In this document: positions 8,015 through 14,820 of the stretch, one piece after another
How positions within the stretch are numbered: the first letter of the stretch is position 1
How the letters are laid out: the number at the start of each line of letters is the position of its first letter
Origin: an uncultured Lachnoanaerobaculum sp.
GTDB lineage: Bacteria > Bacillota > Clostridia > Lachnospirales > Lachnospiraceae
Direction of reading: 5' to 3'
Length of the DNA stretch: 14,820 nt
Assembly: GCF_938015485.1 (NCBI RefSeq)
Contig: NZ_CALLVU010000122.1
Coordinates: forward strand, 1 to 14,820
Made by a program: the position numbers and the translations under genes
Notes under the pieces: generated by a model
What the model saw: only the letters and a program-made list of their open reading frames with translations
What the model was told of the DNA's origin: nothing
Databases searched by the model: none

Positions 8015-9040
8015 ATGGCTATAGACAATTCCTCATATAATGCAATAATGAGAGAATATGAAAACATAAGAGCAAACAACAGGGCTGCACAGGTCAGAAG
8101 AATAGAGGAGGTGTATGAAAAGATACCTAAGATGAAAGAACTCAATTCTTCAACCGGCAGCCTTGCAGTATCAAGGTATAAAGAAAGCTTAAAGTCCGGA
8201 GGTTTTTCAAGTATCAATCTTAAAAAAGATATTGATGATATCAAAAAAAGAAAAGAGAGACTTTTGACAGAAGCAGGTTTCCCTGCAGACTATATGGAGA
8301 TGGAGTACGACTGCAACGACTGTAAGGATACAGGTTATATAGAGGGTAAGAAATGCCACTGCCTGCAGGCGAAGATAAGAAAGCTTTTATATGCGCAATC
8401 GAACTTGGAACATATATTGAGTAAAGAAAATTTCGATAACTTTTCATTTAAGTACTATGATGATAAGTATCTTTTGCCTTCACAAAATATTACAAATGCC
8501 AGGTACATGGACGGAGTGAAAAGATTTTGTGAAGCGTTTACGGATAAGTATTTTAACGCTGACAGAAAAAGGAATGAAGTATATTCAAACAAACAGGGTG
8601 AAAGTGACAGAAGAAGTATTGTATTCAGCGGCAGTACGGGAGTCGGAAAGACTTATCTGAGCAACTGCATAGCAAAAGTACTGCTTGACAGATACTATTC
8701 GGTTATTTATCTGAGTGCAAAAGAGCTGTTTGAGACCTTGGTAAAGGTAAATATTGAAAAAAGTGAAGAACAGAAGTATTTGCTGCTTGTAAAGGAAGTT
8801 TATGAATGTGATATGCTTATAATTGACGATTTGGGCTCGGAACTTTTCAATCACTTTACAACCAGTGAATTTTTCCATATAATAAACCGTAGGATTAACA
8901 CCGAAAAATCTACTATAATATCAACGAACTTAAGTCTTGACAAGATGAGGGACACCTATAGTGAGAGAGTTACATCACGTATAAGGAAAAGTTTCATCTA
9001 TATCAGGTTGTACGGAAACGATATTAGAGCAAGATTATGA
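8015..9040 (+). CDS. DnaC/DnaI-like helicase-loader AAA+ ATPase
   Basis: A 341-residue ATPase of the DnaC/IstB-like group, expected to load the replicative DnaB helicase together with the preceding DnaD protein. The N-terminal half is charged and helical (residues 1-95). It leads to a zinc-ribbon-like cluster with Cys100, Cys103, Cys114 and Cys116 (CxxC...CxC). The AAA+ domain has Walker A GSTGVGKT (206-213), Walker B LIIDDLGSE (about 268-276) and a sensor/arginine-finger stretch STNLS...SERVTSRI near 304-325. Start ATG 8015 follows AAAGGAG with good spacing. No transposase is nearby, which argues against the IstB transposition-helper subgroup, and the DnaD neighbour supports the replication role. 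The prs gene follows 10 bases downstream. A family gene symbol is withheld because dnaC and dnaI are both used. Confidence 0.9.
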   Translation: MAIDNSSYNAIMREYENIRANNRAAQVRRIEEVYEKIPKMKELNSSTGSLAVSRYKESLKSGGFSSINLKKDIDDIKKRKERLLTEAGFPADYMEMEYDCNDCKDTGYIEGKKCHCLQAKIRKLLYAQSNLEHILSKENFDNFSFKYYDDKYLLPSQNITNARYMDGVKRFCEAFTDKYFNADRKRNEVYSNKQGESDRRSIVFSGSTGVGKTYLSNCIAKVLLDRYYSVIYLSAKELFETLVKVNIEKSEEQKYLLLVKEVYECDMLIIDDLGSELFNHFTTSEFFHIINRRINTEKSTIISTNLSLDKMRDTYSERVTSRIRKSFIYIRLYGNDIRARL

Positions 9041-9050
9041 TGGAGGAAAA

Positions 9051-10223
9051 ATGCTATACGAAGATAAAAAAATAGACACTGTTCCTGTAGGTCCGCTTGG
9101 GCTTATACCGCTTAAGGGTATGGAGGAGTTCACAAAAAAAGTAAATAACTACCTGGTTGAATGGCGTAAGGAGAGAGAGAGTGAGCATAAGGATACACTT
9201 TTATTCTCTGAGTACGAAAAGGACAACTATATTATAAAGTCAAGCATATCAAGGTTCGGCTCGGGTGAGGCAAAGGGAACTATTGAGGAGTCTGTAAGAG
9301 GCGACGATTTATATTTGCTTGTAGATGTATGTAATTATTCTATGACATACTCACTTTCAGGAAAGATAAACCATATGTCACCTGACGACCATTTTCAGGA
9401 TTTGAAGAGAATCATTGCGGCAATAGCCGGAAAGGCAAGAAGAATAAATGTAATAATGCCTTTCTTATATGAGAGCCGTCAGCATAAAAAGACAGGCAGA
9501 GAGTCACTTGACTGTGCATTGGCACTGCAGGAGCTGACAAATATGGGCGTGGAAAACATCATAACATTTGATGCTCACGACCCGAGAGTACAAAATGCAA
9601 TTCCTCTTAAAGGATTTGAGACCGTGCAGCCTATATATCAGTATACAAAGGGACTTTTAAGAAATTTCCCCGACCTTCAGGTGGATTCGGAACATATGAT
9701 GATTATTTCACCTGATGAGGGCGGTATGAGAAGAGCCATCTACTTTGCAAATATGCTTAAGCTGGATGTGGGTATGTTCTATAAGAGAAGAGACTACACC
9801 AAGGTTGTAGACGGCAGAAATCCGATTATCGCACATGAGTTTTTGGGTGCGGATGTAGAGGGCAAGGACCTTGTAATCATTGACGATATGATATCCTCAG
9901 GAGAGAGCGTACAGGAAGTGGCAAAGGAACTCAAAAAGAGAAAAGCAAGAAGAGTTTTTGTATGTGCCACATTCGGACTCTTTACAAACGGATTTGCAAG
10001 ATTTGATCAGTACTATGAGGACGGTATTATAGACGGTATATTCACAACCAACCTGGTATATCAGTCACCGGACCTTTTGAGCAGACCTTATTATCACAGT
10101 ATTGAGATGAGCAAGTATGTAGCGCTTATTATTGACAATCTGAACCATGATTCCACTATAAGCGGTCTGTTGACACCTACAAACAGAATCAACAACTTCT
10201 TGGAGAAGGTAAAAAATAAATAA
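9051..10223 (+). CDS. prs: Ribose-phosphate pyrophosphokinase (PRPP synthetase), long divergent form
   Basis: Makes PRPP from ribose-5-phosphate and ATP, feeding purine, pyrimidine, His and Trp synthesis. The PRPP-binding loop VIIDDMISSGES is clear at residues 275-286. The flexible catalytic-loop region has YKRRDYTKV (KRR at 245-247), and FDAHDPRVQ keeps the active-site His of the canonical DLHADQIQ motif. Compared with ordinary bacterial enzymes (about 315-320 residues) this one is 390 residues long. It has an extended N terminus, and the canonical YARQDRK segment is replaced by YESRQHKK. It therefore belongs to a divergent long branch; PRPP synthetase activity is the best call but its kinetics and allostery may differ. 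The Shine-Dalgarno GGAGG (9042-9046) precedes ATG 9051. The LytTR regulator begins 18 bases after its stop. Confidence 0.88.
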   Translation: MLYEDKKIDTVPVGPLGLIPLKGMEEFTKKVNNYLVEWRKERESEHKDTLLFSEYEKDNYIIKSSISRFGSGEAKGTIEESVRGDDLYLLVDVCNYSMTYSLSGKINHMSPDDHFQDLKRIIAAIAGKARRINVIMPFLYESRQHKKTGRESLDCALALQELTNMGVENIITFDAHDPRVQNAIPLKGFETVQPIYQYTKGLLRNFPDLQVDSEHMMIISPDEGGMRRAIYFANMLKLDVGMFYKRRDYTKVVDGRNPIIAHEFLGADVEGKDLVIIDDMISSGESVQEVAKELKKRKARRVFVCATFGLFTNGFARFDQYYEDGIIDGIFTTNLVYQSPDLLSRPYYHSIEMSKYVALIIDNLNHDSTISGLLTPTNRINNFLEKVKNK

Positions 10224-10241
10224 GATATAAGGTTTTGGATT

Positions 10242-10955
10242 ATGAGAGTAGTGATATGTGATGATAATCCAATAGAACGAAACAATTTGTTAGAAATCGC
10301 CACACATATATCAAAGTCTGAAGGCTATGATGCGGAGTTTGAGGTTTTTGAAACCGCCAAGCAGATGCTGTTTGAACTGGAAGATAAGTTGGAACTTATT
10401 GATGTGATGTTTTTGGATATAAATATGCCGGGACTTGACGGTATGGAGGCAGCATCAAAACTTCGTTCTAAGGGATATATCGGCGAAATAGTGTTTACTA
10501 CAGTCTCAAAAGAACATATATTGAGAGCATTTGATGTGAGGGCTTTTAATTATATTGTGAAGGGTGAGACTGACAGCACCAAGACTGTAAAGATAATAAA
10601 GGATGTGTTTGAGACGGCATCCGAAAAGTCAAAAGAGTATATGCTCTTTACAGGTATAGGTGAGTATAGGAATATCGCAATCAACGATATAAAATATTTT
10701 GAAGTTAGAGGAAAAATAATAACTGTGTACTATGGAAGCAAAAGTTTTGAGTTTATTTCCACAATAGGAAAGCTTGAGAACTTGTTGTTTACAAAAGGTT
10801 TTATACGAGTGCACAGATCATTTTTAGTAGCATTGCAGTATATAAAGACATTCGCTTATGACGGACTTACACTGATTGATCACACTGAGATTCCGGTAGG
10901 TAGAAAGTACTACGGCGGATTGAAAGAGGCAATGAAAGAAAATGCAGTAGGGTGA
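10242..10955 (+). CDS. Orphan LytTR-family response regulator
   Basis: A 237-residue two-domain regulator of the AgrA/ComE/VirR type. The receiver domain (1 to about 125) has the acidic pair Asp7-Asp8, phospho-acceptor Asp59 in MFLDINMPG, a Thr86-Thr87 switch region, and conserved Lys107 in YIVKG where most receivers have Lys-Pro. The LytTR DNA-binding domain (about 143-233) shows FIRVHRSFLV and IPVGRKYYGGLKEAM. LytTR regulators bind direct-repeat promoter sites and typically control surface, toxin or competence genes, paired with a membrane histidine kinase. No kinase is encoded in this window. The Shine-Dalgarno sequence is weak (AAGG at 10230-10233), so expression may depend on read-through from prs. 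It ends 4 bases before the surface-protein gene, its likely functional partner or target. Confidence 0.92.
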   Translation: MRVVICDDNPIERNNLLEIATHISKSEGYDAEFEVFETAKQMLFELEDKLELIDVMFLDINMPGLDGMEAASKLRSKGYIGEIVFTTVSKEHILRAFDVRAFNYIVKGETDSTKTVKIIKDVFETASEKSKEYMLFTGIGEYRNIAINDIKYFEVRGKIITVYYGSKSFEFISTIGKLENLLFTKGFIRVHRSFLVALQYIKTFAYDGLTLIDHTEIPVGRKYYGGLKEAMKENAVG

Positions 10956-10959
10956 TAGA

Positions 10960-11985
10960 ATGAAAAAACAATATAAAGCGATGGGTGCGTTGGCTCTTGC
11001 AACTGCGTTTATAGCGATAAACGGTGTAATTGCCGATGCGTCACCGCTTGGGACAAATAATTATTACGTCGGAGCGAATGTACATACCGGCAGCAACGTT
11101 GCACATAATAATACAACGGGCGGTAATGAAATACCCAGTACAGTAGATGATACACATGGCGAGTGGGTGGTTGTAAAGGAACCTACATATACTGAAGACG
11201 GACTGAGAAAAAGAGGATACACATCCGATGACGGTGCTTTTCATGTAGAGTTTGAAAGTATTCCGAGATTGATGCCGACACCGGTTTTACCTGTAGTACC
11301 GTCACAACCTGAGCCTTCACAGCCTGAACCGTCATTACCTGAGGAATCACAACCGTCAAGACAGCCGGATAATTCCACAAAGTTTGAAAATTATAAACAT
11401 CATGGCAGTTCAAAGAAAAAAAGAAATGTTGAACCGGCAAAGAACACAGGTGATGCTAAAACTTTGAGTGATAAAACACTGCCGTCAGAAAGTAAAACGG
11501 ACACACAACAGTCTGTAGTCGCTACTGTGAATACTCTCAGTGATGCCGACAATAAAAGAACAGAAAAGAAGTCTGAAGGCAACATCAAAAAGAGTAAGGT
11601 AAGTGAAAGAAGAGCAGGAAATACTGTTTCACAAAAGGAAAGTGTAAATACAAAGATAAAAGCTCCCGATTCAAAAGTTGATACATCAAAAAAAATACAA
11701 AAGGTGACTGAAAGTGCTGCCGCCCATGAGACAGACGCCGCACAAAAACAAGATGAGAATAATACAAAAGTAGTGGAAAAAAAGGTTGATACCACACCGA
11801 TTCAAAGTGAAAGTACTAAGGCTTCAAAGAGCTTTAACGGATACGACGGTGTGACAATCCTGGCTGCAGGTGCATATACATGGTGGATTGCGATTGTGCT
11901 TTTGCCGATGATAGATGCATTCAAATGGATAAATAAGAAGAGAAGAGAAAAATCGAGGGGCAATGTTAATAAGAAATATAATTGA
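10960..11985 (+). CDS. Secreted surface protein with proline-rich and charged low-complexity region and C-terminal membrane anchor
   Basis: I recognise no full-length family. Residues 1 to about 27 form a Sec signal peptide (MKKQYK, hydrophobic core, cleavage plausibly after IADA). A short segment GEWVVVKEPTYTEDGLRKRG (67-86) resembles the single unit of cysteine-containing Gram-positive surface repeats of the form W-x-V...PT-C-T-x-x-G...C, with Tyr where Cys is usual. Residues 105-136 are Pro-rich, with SQPEP repeated. Residues about 140-290 are Lys/Ser/Thr/Glu-rich and likely disordered. Residues about 297-318 form one transmembrane helix, followed by KKRREK, so the body should lie outside the membrane. 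There is no LPxTG motif. The ATG at 10960 follows the LytTR stop by 4 bases, and the end overlaps the next small gene by 23 bases. Confidence 0.8.
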   Translation: MKKQYKAMGALALATAFIAINGVIADASPLGTNNYYVGANVHTGSNVAHNNTTGGNEIPSTVDDTHGEWVVVKEPTYTEDGLRKRGYTSDDGAFHVEFESIPRLMPTPVLPVVPSQPEPSQPEPSLPEESQPSRQPDNSTKFENYKHHGSSKKKRNVEPAKNTGDAKTLSDKTLPSESKTDTQQSVVATVNTLSDADNKRTEKKSEGNIKKSKVSERRAGNTVSQKESVNTKIKAPDSKVDTSKKIQKVTESAAAHETDAAQKQDENNTKVVEKKVDTTPIQSESTKASKSFNGYDGVTILAAGAYTWWIAIVLLPMIDAFKWINKKRREKSRGNVNKKYN

Positions 11986-12118
11986 GATTGCATTGATTGT
12001 TATATTATTCATTGTAGGCATCATTATTTACTTTTATTTAAAGAGAAGGATTGATGACGCCGAATCTGATCTTGTAATCAGAAAGAAAAAAGAAATTAAG
12101 GAAGATATTGAGGATTAA
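11963..12118 (+). CDS. Small single-pass membrane protein, 51 residues
   Basis: A short ORF from ATG 11963 to TAA 12116-12118 that fills almost the whole gap before proS. It begins MLIRNIIEIALIVILFIVGI. Residues 6-26 form one hydrophobic helix, followed by KRR (27-29) and a charged, probably helical cytoplasmic tail rich in Lys, Asp and Glu (30-51). The positive-inside rule predicts the N terminus out and the C terminus in. GAGGGG at 11955-11960 precedes the ATG by 2 bases, a close but usable Shine-Dalgarno. The gene starts inside the surface-protein gene in the +1 frame, a 23-base overlap that suggests translational coupling. I recognise no family. The fit of the ORF to the gap and its organised topology argue that it is real. 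Without it, 11986-12124 would be an unusually long gap for this window. Confidence 0.72.
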   Translation: MLIRNIIEIALIVILFIVGIIIYFYLKRRIDDAESDLVIRKKKEIKEDIED

Positions 12119-12124
12119 ATAAAA

Positions 12125-13564
12125 ATGGCTAAGGAAAAGAAGCTTGTAGAAGAGATTACTTCCATGGACGTCGATTTTGCCCAGTGGTATACGGATATTG
12201 TACTTAAGGCGGAGTTGGTGGACTATACCAGTGTAAAGGGTTGCCTTGTAATAAGACCTGCCGGATATGCTATATGGGAGAACATGAAAAACGAGATAGA
12301 CAGAAGATTTAAAGAGACAGGCATTGAAAACTGCTACCTGCCTATGTTTATACCTGAGAGTTTATTGCAAAAAGAGGCCGACCATGTGGAAGGATTTGCA
12401 CCTGAGGTGGCTTGGGTAACATATGGCGGAATGGAGAAGCTTGACGAAAGACTCTGCGTCAGACCTACTTCAGAGACTCTGTTTTGTGACTACTATTCCA
12501 GAGTGGTAAAAAGTTACAGAGATCTTCCGCAGCTTTTGAACCAGTGGTGCTCCGTAGTAAGATGGGAAAAGACTACAAGACCTTTCCTTCGCTCCAGAGA
12601 GTTCTTATGGCAGGAAGGACATACCGTTCACGCTACAGCAAAAGAGGCACATGACAGAACCGTACAGATGCTTGAAGTGTATGCGGACTTCTTTGAAAAA
12701 GACCTTGCGATACCTGTTATAAGAGGTATAAAGACAGATAAGGAGAAGTTTGCAGGTGCCGAGGCTACTTATACGATAGAAGCGCTGATGCATGACGGTA
12801 AGGCATTGCAGTCAGGTACAAGTCACTACTTCGGTGACGGCTTTGCAAAAGCTTTCAATGTAACATTTACAGATAAGGACAATCAGATTAAGCCTGTATT
12901 TGAGACATCATTCGGTATGACTACCAGAATTATAGGTGCCGTAATTATGGTACATGGTGACAATTCAGGACTTAAGTTGCCTCCTCATATTGCGCCTGTA
13001 CAGGTAAATATCATACCTGTAGCGGCACATAAAGAAGGAGTACTTGATGCCGCAAACGCTCTTTATGACAGATTAAAGGCGGCAGGTATCAGAGTAAAGC
13101 TTGATGACAGCGAGAAGAGTCCGGGATTTAAGTTTGCAGAGTCCGAGATGAGAGGTATTCCTTTAAGGATTGAAATTGGACCTAAGGATATCGAGAACAA
13201 CCAATGCGTATTTGTCAGAAGAGATACCGGAGAGAAGAGCTTTGTTTCACTTGACAATGTTGAAAGTGACGCTAAGGAATGCCTTGAAAATATTCAGACA
13301 AATATGTATGAGACCGCACTTGCACATAGAGATGCACATACATATGAAGCAAGAACTATGGAAGAGTTCAAGGATATTGCAGACAATAAGCCGGGATTTA
13401 TAAAGGCTATGTGGTGCGGTGACAGAGCCTGTGAGGATAAGATTAAGGAAGTGGCAGGTGCCACCTCAAGATGTATGCCTGAGGCACAGGAGCAGATAAG
13501 CGATGTATGTGTTTGCTGCGGCAAGAAGGCAAAGAAGATGGTATATTGGGGAAAAGCATATTAA
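12125..13564 (+). CDS. proS: Prolyl-tRNA synthetase, archaeal/eukaryotic-like short form
   Basis: Charges tRNA-Pro with proline in the cytoplasm. It is a class II synthetase of 479 residues without the roughly 180-residue editing insertion of the bacterial (E. coli-like) type. Motif 2 region RWEKTTRPFLRSREFLWQEG (about 141-160) is intact, and motif 3 is represented by FGMTTRIIGAVIMVHGD (about 264-280). An anticodon-binding domain follows, and the C-terminal extension has Cys431, Cys436, Cys462 and Cys465 (C-x4-C-x25-C-x2-C), the zinc-binding pattern of this type. It ends in the conserved terminal Tyr (WGKAY). Only a weak GAGG precedes ATG 12125, 6 bases after the small membrane gene. No T-box leader fits upstream because that space is coding. 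The tRNA nucleotidyltransferase gene follows 2 bases downstream. Confidence 0.96.
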   Translation: MAKEKKLVEEITSMDVDFAQWYTDIVLKAELVDYTSVKGCLVIRPAGYAIWENMKNEIDRRFKETGIENCYLPMFIPESLLQKEADHVEGFAPEVAWVTYGGMEKLDERLCVRPTSETLFCDYYSRVVKSYRDLPQLLNQWCSVVRWEKTTRPFLRSREFLWQEGHTVHATAKEAHDRTVQMLEVYADFFEKDLAIPVIRGIKTDKEKFAGAEATYTIEALMHDGKALQSGTSHYFGDGFAKAFNVTFTDKDNQIKPVFETSFGMTTRIIGAVIMVHGDNSGLKLPPHIAPVQVNIIPVAAHKEGVLDAANALYDRLKAAGIRVKLDDSEKSPGFKFAESEMRGIPLRIEIGPKDIENNQCVFVRRDTGEKSFVSLDNVESDAKECLENIQTNMYETALAHRDAHTYEARTMEEFKDIADNKPGFIKAMWCGDRACEDKIKEVAGATSRCMPEAQEQISDVCVCCGKKAKKMVYWGKAY

Positions 13565-13566
13565 GG

Positions 13567-14775
13567 ATGATAATTGATTTACCTAAGAATGTTGAAAATA
13601 TCATAGAGCGCCTGAAAGAGCATGGCTTTGAAGGCTTTGCGGTGGGAGGTTGTGTAAGAGACAGCCTCCTAAATAAGACCCCTACAGATTGGGATATCAC
13701 TACAGATGCGCTTCCTGTCGATATGAAGAAAATCTTTAAAAAGACATTTGATACGGGTATTGCACACGGCACTGTAACGTTGCTTATGGACGGTGTGGGA
13801 TATGAGCTGACCACATACAGAATAGACGGTAATTATTCAGACGGCAGGCATCCTGACAGCGTATCGTTCAGTAAAAATCTTTCAGAGGATTTGTGCAGGC
13901 GAGACTTCACAATCAATGCTATGGCGTATTCACATAATAAAGGTATTGTAGATTTATTCGGCGGCAGGAAAGATTTGCAAAACGGTGTCATAAGGGCTGT
14001 CGGTGATGCAAAAAAGAGATTTGATGAAGACGCACTGAGAATGCTTCGTGCAGTCAGATTTGCGGCTCAGCTCGGGTTTAAAATAGATGATGATACATTT
14101 GAGGCTATAAGAGAAAAAGCGAGCCTTTTATCAAATGTCAGCAAAGAGAGAATCTTTGTGGAGCTCAACAAGTCGCTTTGCGGAGAGTTTGCACAAAATA
14201 TCAAAATGGTTTATACAAGCGGACTCTACAGATATATCGGAAAAGAGTTTGCAAAGCTTGATGAAAATATATATGATTTTTATCCGAGAAAGTTTCACAA
14301 TAAGAAACATATGTACTGGGCGGCTTTTTTAGAGAATATTGAAAATACGGAAGCTGTAAAGAAGATACTTTTCGAACTTAAGTCCGACAATGCCACAAGG
14401 AATAATGCATATTTGCTTGTAAAAGAGTTGAAAAATTCGCTGCCAAGCTCTGATGAAGATATCAGATGGTCGCTGCACAGAATCGGAGCGGATCTTTTTT
14501 GTGACTATATTGAAATTTTAAAGACTGATAAAAAGAATAAAGACATTCTTGATAAAATAGATACTATAGAGAACAGGTACAGTCTGATACTGAAGGAAAA
14601 CCATGCATATGAAATCAGTATGCTTGATATTACAGGCAAGGATTTGATGGACATCGGTATCTCAAAAGGCCCCAAAATCGGTGAGGTTTTGGAATTTCTT
14701 TTAAAGAAAGTGATAGAAAATCCGATGAACAATGAAAAGTCAATTTTGTTAAGATTGGCAAAAGAATTCAAATAA
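13567..14775 (+). CDS. cca: CCA-adding tRNA nucleotidyltransferase
   Basis: Adds or repairs the 3'-CCA end of tRNAs, using CTP and ATP without a template. Numbering from ATG 13567, the 402-residue class II nucleotidyltransferase shows motif A VGGCVRD (26-32) with catalytic DWD (41-43), motif B RRDFTINAM (111-119) and the EDALRMLRAVRF motif that determines nucleotide choice (near 155-166). A helical body follows, with a C-terminal ITGKDLMDIGISKGPKIGE segment. No HD phosphohydrolase domain is seen. The frame is also open 60 bases further left into proS, but the ATG at 13567 is preferred: it lies 2 bases after the proS stop and gives the family N terminus (helix, then GFEGFAVGG). CCA-adding versus A-adding or poly(A) specificity is inferred from the full motif set. 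The tight linkage to proS suggests joint expression of tRNA functions. Confidence 0.92.
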   Translation: MIIDLPKNVENIIERLKEHGFEGFAVGGCVRDSLLNKTPTDWDITTDALPVDMKKIFKKTFDTGIAHGTVTLLMDGVGYELTTYRIDGNYSDGRHPDSVSFSKNLSEDLCRRDFTINAMAYSHNKGIVDLFGGRKDLQNGVIRAVGDAKKRFDEDALRMLRAVRFAAQLGFKIDDDTFEAIREKASLLSNVSKERIFVELNKSLCGEFAQNIKMVYTSGLYRYIGKEFAKLDENIYDFYPRKFHNKKHMYWAAFLENIENTEAVKKILFELKSDNATRNNAYLLVKELKNSLPSSDEDIRWSLHRIGADLFCDYIEILKTDKKNKDILDKIDTIENRYSLILKENHAYEISMLDITGKDLMDIGISKGPKIGEVLEFLLKKVIENPMNNEKSILLRLAKEFK

Positions 14776-14777
14776 AA

Positions 14778-14817
14778 GGGGGTGTGAAAAAACTCTATTG
14801 AGTTTTTTCGCATCTCC
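14778..14817 (+). terminator. Long hairpin, probable operon terminator
   Basis: Immediately after the cca stop, 14778-14795 pairs with 14800-14817 around the loop TATT (14796-14799). The 18-base-pair stem is unbroken: AAAAAACTC/GAGTTTTTT inside, then GGGGGTGTG against CGCATCTCC with three G-U pairs. A U-run after the stem would complete an intrinsic terminator, but the window stops at CTT just beyond it. The inner A6/T6 arms would also allow termination from the opposite strand, so a bidirectional terminator is possible. Confidence 0.7.
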
Positions 14818-14820
14818 CTT

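Noticed and set aside
8015..9040. IstB-type transposition helper implying an IS21-like element
   Set aside because: No transposase or terminal inverted repeats are nearby, and the DnaD neighbour plus the Cys cluster fit a helicase loader.
11986..12124. T-box riboswitch or separate promoter ahead of proS
   Set aside because: The space is filled by a credible small coding gene and is too short for a T-box leader. I see no specifier-loop, T-box or antiterminator sequence, and no well-spaced -35/-10 pair.
13507..13566. Extended N terminus for the tRNA nucleotidyltransferase overlapping proS by 58 bases
   Set aside because: The extension is an out-of-frame reading of the conserved proS zinc domain. 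The ATG at 13567 fits the family start and the gene spacing.

Overview
The window looks like ordinary core chromosome of a low-GC Gram-positive anaerobe, most probably a Clostridia member of the Lachnospiraceae type. Three things support this: the DnaD/DnaC-type primosome pair, a family II pyrophosphatase carrying CBS and DRTGG domains, and a short prolyl-tRNA synthetase of the archaeal/eukaryotic-like architecture. AGA/AGG arginine codons and purine-rich Shine-Dalgarno sequences also dominate. The genus cannot be fixed from the sequence alone. All genes lie on the + strand and are packed with overlaps or gaps of at most 36 bases. No intergenic stretch exceeds 300 bases, and the only convincing terminator-like hairpin is at the far right end (14778-14817).

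Layout. Positions 1 to about 98 are foreign to what follows. Read on the - strand they encode an ABC-transporter ATPase fragment that stops at the signature motif. At about 94-100 the sequence switches into guaB (IMP dehydrogenase), which therefore lacks its true N terminus. This is best explained as a chimeric join at a contig end. Next come a sugar-phosphate nucleotidyltransferase-like gene, a CBS/DRTGG manganese-dependent inorganic pyrophosphatase, a shikimate-kinase-like P-loop kinase with a long basic tail, a flavin-reductase-like gene that overlaps it, and murC. A replication pair follows (dnaD-like, dnaC-like), then a long divergent ribose-phosphate pyrophosphokinase (prs).

Positions 10242-12118 hold the least ordinary part: an orphan LytTR response regulator, a secreted surface protein with a C-terminal membrane anchor, and a 51-residue single-pass membrane protein whose start lies inside the surface gene. 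The window closes with proS, a CCA-adding tRNA nucleotidyltransferase gene and the terminal hairpin.

Functionally the region groups nucleotide metabolism (guaB, prs, pyrophosphatase), cell-wall precursor synthesis (murC), helicase loading (dnaD/dnaC) and tRNA charging and maturation (proS, cca). The LytTR, surface-protein and small-membrane-protein trio is inserted between these housekeeping genes and is the best candidate for something undescribed. I see no insertion sequence, CRISPR array, RNA gene, phage gene or recognised defence system.
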